From Leptospira biflexa (GTDB taxonomy: Bacteria; Spirochaetota; UBA4802; UB4802), in NCBI GenBank assembly GCA_020721905.1, contig DYLU01000025.1, positions 1 to 39,685 of the forward strand: DNA of 39,685 bases, in the 5' to 3' direction. The translations under genes and the position numbers were made by a program. Each line of letters starts with the position of its first letter. Position 1 is the stretch's first letter. The notes under the pieces are model-generated. The model was given only the letters and a program-made list of their open reading frames with translations. It was not told the DNA's origin and did no database searches. This document shows, in pieces, positions 1 through 7,347 of this stretch.

Positions 1-363
1 CTGCGGCTGCTTGATGGCATAGGTGCTACCACCAATACTATGGTGATTGGAGCCACAAACCGTAAACAGGATCTGGATCATGCCCTCATTTCACGATTTG
101 ATCAGACTATTCATTTCCCATTACCTGGAGAACAGGAGCGTGCAGGCATTTTTGGAAACTACGCAAAACACCTTGCACCTGAAGAGCTTACTAAACTGGC
201 AGCAGCAAGTAACTCCCTTTCAGGCAGAACAATAAAAGACCTGTGTGAGCAAACCGAACGCAGGTGGGCACGAAAGCTTATCATAAAAGATCTGCCACCG
301 TCCCCTCCGCCCTTTGAGTACTACTATCACACTGTTAAAAGTTTTTTTGCTGCGCAAGCCTGA
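1..363 (+). CDS. AAA+ family ATPase, C-terminal part (5' end outside window)
   Basis: The reading frame is open from the first base and ends at TGA 361-363, so about 120 C-terminal residues are present. It reads as the second half of an AAA+ module: a strand ending in VIGATN (sensor-1-like, as in FtsH/Cdc48/spastin-type ATPases), then LDHALISRFD, which carries the arginine-finger-type Arg, then a small helical lid (ELTKLAAASNSLSGRTIKDL) typical of AAA+ C-terminal subdomains. The Walker A and B motifs would lie upstream, outside the window. A proline run and aromatic tail follow the lid. The substrate cannot be told from this fragment. Its 3' end overlaps the convergent glycoside hydrolase gene by 29 bases. 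Confidence 0.85.
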   Translation: MRLLDGIGATTNTMVIGATNRKQDLDHALISRFDQTIHFPLPGEQERAGIFGNYAKHLAPEELTKLAAASNSLSGRTIKDLCEQTERRWARKLIIKDLPPSPPPFEYYYHTVKSFFAAQA

Positions 364-1891
364 GTAGCAGTGAGTCTATATTGTCAAATATAGGATATTG
401 ATCAAACCGTGTATTGATATAGGTAGTGCCGGTCATATTATTTTCAATCATATCCAGAATAGTTTCTGCGGCAATAGAATGCTCCTCAAAACGCTTCTGT
501 GCATAATCAGCATAGCTACCTGTTGAAATCATAAACTGCCAATCCGATGAAGACGCAAGCATAAGTTCCCGTGCGTACTGCTGCACCATTGGGTCATTGC
601 CATACAGTGCCTTATCAAATCTGAACAGCAATTCTTCTAATTTTACAACCATATGACGAACCCTTGCATTGTACCAGGTAGAAAAATCATTCCCCTTGCC
701 CCATGATGATTCAACCGGTTCAAAAGTTTCCATATCACAATCTAAAAGCTGATGCGGCATCACGCACATAATATCATCACGGGAAGATATTGTTTCCAGA
801 AGCATCTCTAAAAACAGAGGACCTTCAAACCACCAGTGACCAAACAACTCTGCATCAAATGGTAACACAAATACGGGTTTGCGTTTGATAATGCGTTCAA
901 CCTCCTGTGATCGTTTTAGTATGGCATCAATAAAATCATCAGCATGCTGGCGCACAACAACACTGGCTTTCTGTGGGTCATAATAATCTTTATGGCTGCT
1001 TCCGCTTATCGCATAAATTTTTAAACCCAATAGTCTATGTTGATTATGGGGCGATAGCTCCGGCAATTCATACATTGCATCATAATGAAACTCCCTGTAA
1101 GCAGGATTACCCGGATATCCCTGATGTGACGACCAGATTTTCATGGATAAAACCGCATCACGGGGAAACAAAACCAGACCCGTGTGGGTTTTCAGCGGAA
1201 AAAAATTTCCTGTTTTTGGAATGTTTTTTGCAAACAAAACACCTGTATCATTTACAATGGTATAGTCTACTGTATTCTGATGCAGCAGCCTGTCAATCCC
1301 TGCATGGTATCCTAACTCAGGCAGCCAAAATCCTTGTGGTGATTTTCCAAATTGTGTAGCAAATGAATCAATTCCAGCAATGACCTGAAGTTTCTGGAAT
1401 GAAGGATACATTCTGTATAAAGGAAAAAACGGGTGTGTTCCTGCAGTTGTCAGCAATTCAATGGAATTGTCAAAAAACAATTCACCAAATGCATCAGCAC
1501 ATTTTCCGTGTATATCATCAAAAAAAGAAAGGGTACTTGTAATAAACGCTGTGTAAAAATCAAGAACACTACATGCCTTTGGATTCTTTTTTTTTAGCAA
1601 TGTAATGGCATCCATAAGTGTATGCGTCCACGTTTTAAAACGCTTTTGATAGTATGATTGTTGTAACATTGTAAGTAATGTGGGACTTATTGACAGAGCA
1701 ATTGAAGGGATTATGTGTTTTTTATTGAGTCTTTGGCACATCTGTATAAGCGGGATATAGCATTCAGCTACATTCTGATACAACCACACTTCTTCCAGCG
1801 GCAATGTAGCTTGAGAATTCCTTATATACGGAAGATGCGCATGCAGTATGATGCATAGCTTTGTTGTACTGAATTGTTTTTCAGCGGTCAT
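335..1891 (-). CDS. Glycoside hydrolase family 57 protein, probable 1,4-alpha-glucan branching enzyme type
   Basis: A 518-residue protein of GH57 architecture. The N-terminal HAHLPY motif (His17, His19) is the usual first conserved region. GFWLPELG carries the probable nucleophile Glu192, and FDAELFGHWWFEGP carries the probable acid/base Asp346. The helical C-terminal part (residues about 400-510, with SSDWQFMI and STGSYADYAQKRF) matches the domain following the barrel in GH57 branching enzymes. Length fits that family (about 500-550). The likely role is cytoplasmic alpha-1,6 branching of glycogen-like glucan; other GH57 activities (amylase, glucanotransferase) cannot be excluded. The ATG overlaps the stop of the DUF4912 gene as ATGA, indicating translational coupling in the three-gene operon. 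Confidence 0.85.
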   Translation of the reverse strand: MTAEKQFSTTKLCIILHAHLPYIRNSQATLPLEEVWLYQNVAECYIPLIQMCQRLNKKHIIPSIALSISPTLLTMLQQSYYQKRFKTWTHTLMDAITLLKKKNPKACSVLDFYTAFITSTLSFFDDIHGKCADAFGELFFDNSIELLTTAGTHPFFPLYRMYPSFQKLQVIAGIDSFATQFGKSPQGFWLPELGYHAGIDRLLHQNTVDYTIVNDTGVLFAKNIPKTGNFFPLKTHTGLVLFPRDAVLSMKIWSSHQGYPGNPAYREFHYDAMYELPELSPHNQHRLLGLKIYAISGSSHKDYYDPQKASVVVRQHADDFIDAILKRSQEVERIIKRKPVFVLPFDAELFGHWWFEGPLFLEMLLETISSRDDIMCVMPHQLLDCDMETFEPVESSWGKGNDFSTWYNARVRHMVVKLEELLFRFDKALYGNDPMVQQYARELMLASSSDWQFMISTGSYADYAQKRFEEHSIAAETILDMIENNMTGTTYINTRFDQYPIFDNIDSLLLRLAQQKNF

Positions 1892-2313
1892 GAAGAAAGG
1901 CGCTTTTCATCAGCTGAATCAATAGAATTTAACCTGTGAATTTCCTGTGTAAATATTGGGGTAGTGTCTTTCAGGTTTTCAGGTGAAAGAGGCAGCATAA
2001 TAGGATCAGATTCAAATATAATCTCTTCGCCTTTCCCTTCTATTGCTGTCATAAGTATTACTTTGACAACACAGCCGTGCAGATGCTCTCCAACCGAAAC
2101 AATCCAGTGATTATTCCTTCCAAAAACATCGATCTGCTGATCCTGTATCCACTGGTTCCCATGCAATTTGACGATTTGTATGAATAACACCGGATCGCCA
2201 TACACGTCAGTTACCGCATGTGAGACAATAGTATCCCAGTATTCATTATCTATGGCCCAGTGCACATGCATTAATGAAAACGATGGTAAATGCACCGTAA
2301 AATATCCTGACAT
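1888..2313 (-). CDS. DUF4912 domain protein
   Basis: A 141-residue protein if started at ATG 2313, which has a GGGAGG ribosome-binding site five bases upstream. A longer frame starting at 2358 lies inside the preceding gene and lacks a site. The sequence LMHVHWAI near the N terminus and DVFGRNNHWIVSVG in the middle are hallmarks of DUF4912 proteins, which are commonly found beside GH57 enzymes. The function is not established; a role in glycan binding or handling is inferred only from this neighbourhood. It lies ten bases downstream of the DUF2804 gene and overlaps the start of the GH57 gene as ATGA. Confidence 0.75.
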   Translation of the reverse strand: MSGYFTVHLPSFSLMHVHWAIDNEYWDTIVSHAVTDVYGDPVLFIQIVKLHGNQWIQDQQIDVFGRNNHWIVSVGEHLHGCVVKVILMTAIEGKGEEIIFESDPIMLPLSPENLKDTTPIFTQEIHRLNSIDSADEKRLSS

Positions 2314-2323
2314 ATAACCTCCC

Positions 2324-3352
2324 TCACCACCGTGCTTGATGTTCTTCGGCCCATCCAATAATGTTGGCTACCTGTATTTTTTTACCACTGTTATCAATGA
2401 CAAAGCCATTGTATATGCCAAACAGCTGATGTACCTCACTTGTTATAATCAGAAGGTTTGATGTTGCTACTCTTTCAAAAAAAGGTGAAAACGTTAATCC
2501 CAGCCTGCCATCATTGGATTCAAAATACCATGGCTTCATAAAATTTGTATTATCATAATTAAATGTAACCTTATCTAACTTATGAATACGCCCATTGATA
2601 AAGAAACAATTTTCTGTGGCATATGACAAATCGCCAAATCCTTCACCTAAATTTAAACCAAACGGAGTCCCATCAGGTAAAAACCATGAAGCGCTTGCCC
2701 AGTTCCAGAAGCTTTTATATTCCCACACTCCCCTTCCCCAGTCTAACGTTGCCAGTGCTTTCCCATAGCCAAAGCCATATTCCTGTCCATCCAGTAAAAA
2801 TGCACCACTTGCAGGCATGCAGTTAATTTTTTGATTGTAGTAAAACCGTTTCTTGCCAATAGGTGTCAACATAACGATTGAATCGTGTGGTGTCTGCTGT
2901 AGTATCCAGTGTGCATGAAAACCCTTGCCTTTGCCAAATTGAGGCCATCTGACATATATCTCACGTTCATTACCCTTTTTTCGGAAAGCAAAGGTTATAC
3001 CGTCTTTTTTAAAGTAACTGTCGTCATCACCTGACCGCCCAAGCGTAAACCCTTTCCCCGGTGGCGTTATAAGTGTATCTTCAATATACTGTTTTGTTTT
3101 AAAATCAATAAAATACACAAACACAAGTCCTGCATATCCAATGTGTGAGATAGTAGCTGAAACAAAGTAATCTTTGGTGGTTATGCCATAATAATCCCAC
3201 TCCTTTATACGTATTTTGTTTAACCAGGAAACAGGATATAGAGAAACATTTTCAGGATTGTATATTTTGACAGGAGTGGTTGAATAACCCTTTTCTATAA
3301 GTTGACCATTTTTATCAAGCAAATCACCTTTTTTAGATATGAGTTGCTGCAT
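2324..3352 (-). CDS. DUF2804 domain protein
   Basis: A 342-residue soluble protein without a signal peptide. It is recognised as DUF2804 from its tryptophan- and glycine-rich core (WDYYG near residue 52, LDWGRGVWEYKSFWNWASAS near 200-220, FGLNLGEGFGD near 235) and the N-terminal 'LISKKGDLLDKNGQL' type opening. Members of this family resemble lipocalin-like beta-sandwich proteins; no enzymatic role is established to my knowledge. It is the first gene of an operon with DUF4912 and GH57. The start ATG at 3352 has AGAGGT a few bases upstream and a good promoter further up. Confidence 0.75.
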   Translation of the reverse strand: MQQLISKKGDLLDKNGQLIEKGYSTTPVKIYNPENVSLYPVSWLNKIRIKEWDYYGITTKDYFVSATISHIGYAGLVFVYFIDFKTKQYIEDTLITPPGKGFTLGRSGDDDSYFKKDGITFAFRKKGNEREIYVRWPQFGKGKGFHAHWILQQTPHDSIVMLTPIGKKRFYYNQKINCMPASGAFLLDGQEYGFGYGKALATLDWGRGVWEYKSFWNWASASWFLPDGTPFGLNLGEGFGDLSYATENCFFINGRIHKLDKVTFNYDNTNFMKPWYFESNDGRLGLTFSPFFERVATSNLLIITSEVHQLFGIYNGFVIDNSGKKIQVANIIGWAEEHQARW

Positions 3353-3374
3353 ACCTTTACCTCTATTTTTTAGA

Positions 3375-3403
3375 ATAATACATTACAAAAATTCATTAGT
3401 CAA
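3375..3403 (-). promoter_or_regulatory. Sigma-70-type promoter of the DUF2804-DUF4912-GH57 operon
   Basis: Read on the minus strand: TTGACT (3403-3398), 17-base spacer, TATTAT (3380-3375), followed about 20 bases later by the AGAGGT ribosome-binding site and ATG 3352. Spacing and hexamers are near consensus. Confidence 0.6.
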
Positions 3404-4003
3404 GCAATTATTTTGGATGAGCTTTGTACTGTTAAAGGTACAATTATCTGCAAATCTTCGGAAAAGAAGATGTATTTTAAATTATCATTCCTAAAAAATT
3501 CCAACCTGTTGAGGTGACATTAAAAAAAATTGGATTATTGTCTTAATTTCATCAACACTTTATTTGTATCAGTTTGGGACGCAAGCTGTCGTTGGACAAG
3601 CTTTCGTAAAATAAAATTTCATGATTATTATCCATCATGTCTTCAACCGGCATCCTTTGAATAATTTATATTACCGAATCAAATCTTTCATAGTAACATC
3701 CAGGTTTGCAGAATAACTCGTTTCACAATTTTTTCATCTAACTGAAAATCTATTCATCATATTGAATAAAATAGTCCGTATGTACGGTATACTAAACATG
3801 TGTCCGTTTATTCATACACTTTTACCTATAAAAACTATTCTCACACTACATAATAATGACATATTATAGTTTTGTGTACAAAACCTATGCTTTTTATGCC
3901 TTTTGTTTTCACCCTAATTTATTACATAGTACTTGCAAGTGTATTAAACATGCTTAAAATTTAAAAAAATTTTGGGTTTATTAAAAAAATTACAATTTTT
4001 TAC
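3404..4003. other. Long AT-rich intergenic stretch with no confident gene
   Basis: About 600 bases between the operon promoter and the small-RNA promoter. No convincing coding sequence was found. It contains one strong imperfect hairpin at 3579-3607 (ACGCAAGC-TGTC, GTTG loop, GACA-A-GCTTTCGT) without a T-run in either direction. A minus-strand frame from about 3653 to 3552 reads as a plausible 33-residue peptide, without a proper ribosome-binding site, and may be a decayed gene end. The region could hold upstream activator sites for the sigma-54-type promoter at 4010-4026, but I could not identify a known operator. Confidence 0.5.
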
Positions 4004-4036
4004 TTGACGCTGGCATATGATTTGCTTATATATAAT
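4004..4036 (+). promoter_or_regulatory. Sigma-54-type promoter (-24/-12), overlapping a sigma-70-like -35/-10
   Basis: CTGGCAT at 4010-4016 and TTGCT at 4022-4026 match the sigma-54 (RpoN) consensus YTGGCACG-N4-TTGCW. The invariant GG and GC are exactly ten bases apart, placing +1 near 4037. A sigma-70 arrangement also overlaps: TTGACG 4004-4009, 17 bases, TATATA 4027-4032, with TATAAT at 4031-4036. The sequence alone cannot say which sigma factor is used. No protein gene follows on the plus strand. Confidence 0.6.
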
Positions 4037-4136
4037 AGTGAGCTGGGAAAATCCTGGTACACAACAATTTCCTTCCAAAGTATTCCGCTATGCTTTTGTA
4101 GAGCTAGAGGTAATCGCCCGATTACCTCTTTTTTTT
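4037..4136 (+). ncRNA. Candidate small RNA of about 100 nt (no known family recognised)
   Basis: A promoter ending at 4036 and a textbook rho-independent terminator at 4106-4136 bracket about 100 bases that hold no credible reading frame on the plus strand. The 5' part is unpaired or weakly paired (GGAAA near 4045 can pair with TTTCC near 4068). The 3' part is the terminator stem. It does not resemble 4.5S/SRP RNA, 6S RNA, tmRNA or RNase P RNA. Its 3' end meets the stop codon of the convergent acyl-CoA synthetase gene (4135-4137), so any read-through 3' UTR of that mRNA would be fully complementary to this RNA. Transcription is inferred, not shown. Confidence 0.55.
4106..4136 (+). terminator. 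Rho-independent terminator of the candidate small RNA
   Basis: Stem AGAGGTAATC (4106-4115), loop GCCC, stem GATTACCTCT (4120-4129), with a run of eight T ending at 4136. The ten-base stem is perfect. The T-run is on the plus side only, so it terminates plus-strand transcription, although no protein gene on that strand precedes it. Confidence 0.85.
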
Positions 4137-5589
4137 ATTCTATTATTATCTCATCAGGGATTTTATATACGGAGATATTCTCATTGCACCACATTCTAAC
4201 CTTTTCTGGATATAATGATGCCCCTTTTGGCTTTATATGAGCAACAAGCCTCTCTCTGGTACTATCGCCCAGAAATTCAACATGTCCTTTTACACGAACA
4301 CTTGCTATGTCAGAGTTATGCAATAGTAACCGCTCCACCTCTTTGGGATATACATTGTATCCATTTTTCAATACCATATCTTTTTTTCTCCCGGATATAA
4401 ACAAATAGCCGTCATCATCATAATACCCAATATCACCGGTAAAGAGCCATCCATCTTTAATATATTCTTTTGTTTTTTGCGGATTGTTATAGTAGCTGTG
4501 TATCACATTCATTCCCTTCACAATAATCTCCCCATGAATGCCACGAGCAACATCCCTACCGCTATCGTCCACCACACGCACCTCATTATAGGGCATTGGT
4601 TTCCCTATGGAGCCAATTTTATTTTCAATTCCCGGCATATTCCAGCTTACAATAGGCGAAGCTTCAGTCAGCCCGTAACCCTGGCGTATATCCACCTTTC
4701 TTTCAGCATACCATTTCTGAAGGACAACCGGAAGATAATCTCCACCGCTAACCCAAAGCTCTATATGCTCATAATTGTTACCACGCTCAAAGAGCCCCTG
4801 TATAATCGCATACATGGCAGGCACTCCAACAAATGACCTGACTTCTTTATTGGACAGTGTCCGTATCAATTTTTTCAGTGAAAATTTTTCAACTAACTCA
4901 ATTGGGATATTTTTTATCAGTGGCACAACAAGCGAAGAGGTAAGCCCAAACGCATGGAATAAGGGAAGCACCGCCACTGAAATCAGAGCATCCCCGGGCA
5001 TCATCTGAGCCACTGCCTTTGCACTCTGGTAAATGCCATAATGGGTTAAAACTGCACCTGAAGCATACCCGTCAGTTGCGGAGGTAAATATGATTGCTGC
5101 AGCATCATTGTTTTCCTGCATATAATGGCTGTCATAAGCATCCTGGCTAAGTATTGAATCCATGGATGTATATGTACTGCTCTCATCGGTGGTAATAATA
5201 GTATGAATATTGCTGACAATACCATACTGTATCAGCCTGTCAGCCATAAAGCTTGTGGTAATGATACATGCAGGTTGCGTAACAGTACAATAATGCTGTA
5301 ATTCAAATTGTCGTGCTAAAGGATTAACCAGAACAGGTATTGCATTGCACTGTAAAATGGCAAAGTAACTATATACAAAATATGGCGTATTTCCGGTTTG
5401 TATAATCACTGTGGATTTACTGTGCACCCCAAGCCGTCGCAGTGCATGTGCAATTTTATGTACATTACGTAAGGCGTCCTTATACAGCACAGGTACGCTG
5501 TTATAGTATAGCATTATTTCCTCAGGGTTTTTGTGTGCCTGTTCCTGAAAAAGTTCGTAGAGATTATACATAAACTGTTGTCCACACAT
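4135..5589 (-). CDS. Acyl-CoA synthetase / AMP-dependent ligase-like protein, atypical active site
   Basis: A 484-residue protein of the ANL (acyl/aryl-CoA ligase, NRPS adenylation) superfamily. Recognisable: WVSGGDYLP and RQGYGLTEASPIVSW (A5 motif), WLFTGDIGYYDDDGYLFI (A7), SGRKKDMVLKNGYNVYPKEVE (A8 hinge). Two lysine-bearing motifs are abnormal. The A3 phosphate loop reads TSATDGYASG where TSGTTGxPKG is expected, and the protein stops at YKIPDEIIIE, before the GK of the C-terminal A10 motif that supplies the catalytic lysine. It may activate fatty acids weakly or not at all. An alternative start is ATG 5571. It stands alone on this strand and its stop codon touches the terminator of the convergent small RNA. 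Confidence 0.8.
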   Translation of the reverse strand: MCGQQFMYNLYELFQEQAHKNPEEIMLYYNSVPVLYKDALRNVHKIAHALRRLGVHSKSTVIIQTGNTPYFVYSYFAILQCNAIPVLVNPLARQFELQHYCTVTQPACIITTSFMADRLIQYGIVSNIHTIITTDESSTYTSMDSILSQDAYDSHYMQENNDAAAIIFTSATDGYASGAVLTHYGIYQSAKAVAQMMPGDALISVAVLPLFHAFGLTSSLVVPLIKNIPIELVEKFSLKKLIRTLSNKEVRSFVGVPAMYAIIQGLFERGNNYEHIELWVSGGDYLPVVLQKWYAERKVDIRQGYGLTEASPIVSWNMPGIENKIGSIGKPMPYNEVRVVDDSGRDVARGIHGEIIVKGMNVIHSYYNNPQKTKEYIKDGWLFTGDIGYYDDDGYLFISGRKKDMVLKNGYNVYPKEVERLLLHNSDIASVRVKGHVEFLGDSTRERLVAHIKPKGASLYPEKVRMWCNENISVYKIPDEIIIE

Positions 5590-5678
5590 GGTTCATTATT
5601 CCTTTAAGCGATAATTCATGCTATCATGCCTTATACTAAAAAGATAAGTAAATGTTTATATGAGGTCCAATGATTTTC

Positions 5679-5706
5679 TTGACTTGTGCTCATAAGTTTG
5701 TATACT
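5679..5706 (+). promoter_or_regulatory. Sigma-70-type promoter upstream of the small membrane protein
   Basis: TTGACT at 5679-5684, 16-base spacer, TATACT at 5701-5706. A second possible -10, TATAAT, lies at 5723-5728. The leader contains the inverted repeat CCTTCGAAGG at 5731-5740, just ahead of the proposed start. Confidence 0.5.
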
Positions 5707-5748
5707 GCAAAAGACTATAGTGTATAATCCCCTTCGAAGGCAGCGGGG

Positions 5749-6225
5749 TTGTACTTATTCAATAATTACACACGAGCATATATGATTGTCCTAACGTTTA
5801 TTATTATTCTTCAAATATCACTGGCCATCCATGTCTATTATATTATAAGCTACATTTCAAAAAAACAGGATAAAGATTTCAAGGGCTTTCTTTTTACTTC
5901 AATGATTAATATTTTTTTAGGAATCTTTCTGTCAGTATTTATATTATTATTTCCACAGGATCTTAAGGAAATCAATTTAGAACGCATACTGTTTATTGAA
6001 TCCGGAGTAATTTTTTTTGGCATGTTGTATGTAAAAACAAAAATAGCAATAAATATATATAAACGCACAAAAGATCCTCAGTACTTTCATTATTCATATT
6101 TTGGCAAAAAGGTACTGCATCCCAATGTGGTAAAAATGCCCGAACTTTTTACCTACTTTTTAACACTACCACTTACACTTGTTTGCGGCGCCTACTTTAT
6201 AGTAAAATTGGGATGCGGTAAATAA
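5749..6225 (+). CDS. Small integral membrane protein of unknown function
   Basis: A protein of 158 residues from TTG 5749 (AAGG eight bases upstream), or 147 from ATG 5782; the choice is not certain. About four hydrophobic helices are visible: residues about 12-34, 47-67, 82-97 and 135-153, separated by a Lys/Asp-rich loop (SKKQDKDFKG) and a basic stretch (INIYKRTKDP). I do not recognise the family. It is a single gene with its own promoter and ends four bases before the convergent M20 peptidase gene. No catalytic motif is evident. Confidence 0.65.
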   Translation: MYLFNNYTRAYMIVLTFIIILQISLAIHVYYIISYISKKQDKDFKGFLFTSMINIFLGIFLSVFILLFPQDLKEINLERILFIESGVIFFGMLYVKTKIAINIYKRTKDPQYFHYSYFGKKVLHPNVVKMPELFTYFLTLPLTLVCGAYFIVKLGCGK

Positions 6226-6229
6226 TATG

Positions 6230-7339
6230 TCAGTGCTTTGCATGCTGAATAATTGACAACACTAAAGAAGCAACATTAACAAGATCCTGTATCAGTACAT
6301 ATTCTTTTGTGGTATGTACCTGCCGCATTCCGGATGAAAGGTTTATTGCTTTCATGCCATGCGCATTGAATATATTGGTATCACTGCCTCCACCTGAAAC
6401 CGCCAGTGCAGAGTTTATGCCAATACTTTTTAACGCTTGAGATGCAATTAAAACAATAGGATGATTTTCCCTGATAGCATATCCTTCATAATCCATAGTA
6501 CTTTCAATCTTTATCTTTGCTTTATGTTTCCGTGCAATTACTTTTGCAGTCCTTTCAATTTCTCTTTTGACTGAAAGCACTCGTGCTTTTTGTTTTGACC
6601 GGGTTTCAAGAGTACATTCGGCTTCCTCTGCAACAATATTGGTTGCCCGTCCACCCTTTACTATTCCAACATTCACAGTTGTTTCACTATCAAGCCTTCC
6701 ATGTGGAATAGCAGTAATAATTTCTGACAGTACCCGTATAGCACTTATCCCTTTTTCAGGTTCCATACCGGCATGTGCAGCCTTCCCCTTAATAAAAATT
6801 TTCATGCTAATATGATAGGGTGCTGCCACAATAATTTTACCTACCGGTCCATCGCTATCAAACACAAACGCATATTGAGCTTTAACCACCGACAGGTCAA
6901 ATCCCTTTGCCCCAAACAATCCAACTTCCTCGGCGCATGTAAATAAAAACTCAATATGGCCATGTGGTAAAGCATGTTCTTTCAACAGTTCTATTGCTTC
7001 TAAAAAAGCTGCAATTGCCGATTTATCATCAGCCCCTAAGATGGTCTTCCCATCCGAAAATATCTTATTATCTTTTATAACTGGCTGAATGTTTTCGCAT
7101 GGTGTTACCGTGTCCATGTGACAGGAAAAAAGAACAGGAATATAGCTTTCATCTCCGGTGACACGGATCAACACATTGTATGAATTGTTACAGGGGTACA
7201 ATACACATTCAACACCTAATGCATCCGCTTTTTGTTTTATATAGTCTATAACCCCTTTTTCTTCCCATGAAGGGGAAGCAATCTTAGCAAGATCAATAAA
7301 TGTTGAAACAAGCCTTTCCTGATTAACTAATGTCTTCAT
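6230..7339 (-). CDS. M20 family metallopeptidase, PepT-like
   Basis: A 369-residue protein from ATG 7339, which has TGAGGA seven bases upstream; ATG 7351, overlapping the previous stop as ATGA, is the alternative. It has the M20 di-zinc layout: FSCHMDT (His74, catalytic Asp76), LGADDKSA (bridging Asp104), CAEEVG (general base Glu137 and ligand Glu138), DSDGPVG (Asp161), and a C-terminal RQVHTTKEY His. A dimerisation insert follows (about residues 175-285). The opening MKTLVNQERL resembles PepT-type tripeptide aminopeptidases and related predicted cytoplasmic peptidases; exact substrate is unknown. It is co-transcribed with the upstream Mpg/phosphomannomutase gene, with no obvious functional tie. 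Confidence 0.85.
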   Translation of the reverse strand: MKTLVNQERLVSTFIDLAKIASPSWEEKGVIDYIKQKADALGVECVLYPCNNSYNVLIRVTGDESYIPVLFSCHMDTVTPCENIQPVIKDNKIFSDGKTILGADDKSAIAAFLEAIELLKEHALPHGHIEFLFTCAEEVGLFGAKGFDLSVVKAQYAFVFDSDGPVGKIIVAAPYHISMKIFIKGKAAHAGMEPEKGISAIRVLSEIITAIPHGRLDSETTVNVGIVKGGRATNIVAEEAECTLETRSKQKARVLSVKREIERTAKVIARKHKAKIKIESTMDYEGYAIRENHPIVLIASQALKSIGINSALAVSGGGSDTNIFNAHGMKAINLSSGMRQVHTTKEYVLIQDLVNVASLVLSIIQHAKH

Positions 7340-7347
7340 GGTATTCC

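Noticed and set aside
1681-1705. TTGACAGAGCAA in the GH57 gene and similar GACAGAGC at 19036 and 34805 as repeat copies
   Set aside because: They match only eight bases of a variant form and encode residues expected for the families; no clustering.
4004-4134. Missing C-terminal end of the acyl-CoA synthetase in another frame beyond its stop
   Set aside because: Translation beyond TAA 4137-4135 in the same frame gives no PKNxxGKxxRR-like motif, and the space is occupied by the terminator and small RNA.
4037-4136. 4.5S/SRP RNA, 6S RNA or a riboswitch in the small-RNA locus
   Set aside because: No SRP GGAAG/AGCAG internal loop, no long 6S-type rod, and no downstream plus-strand gene that a riboswitch could control.
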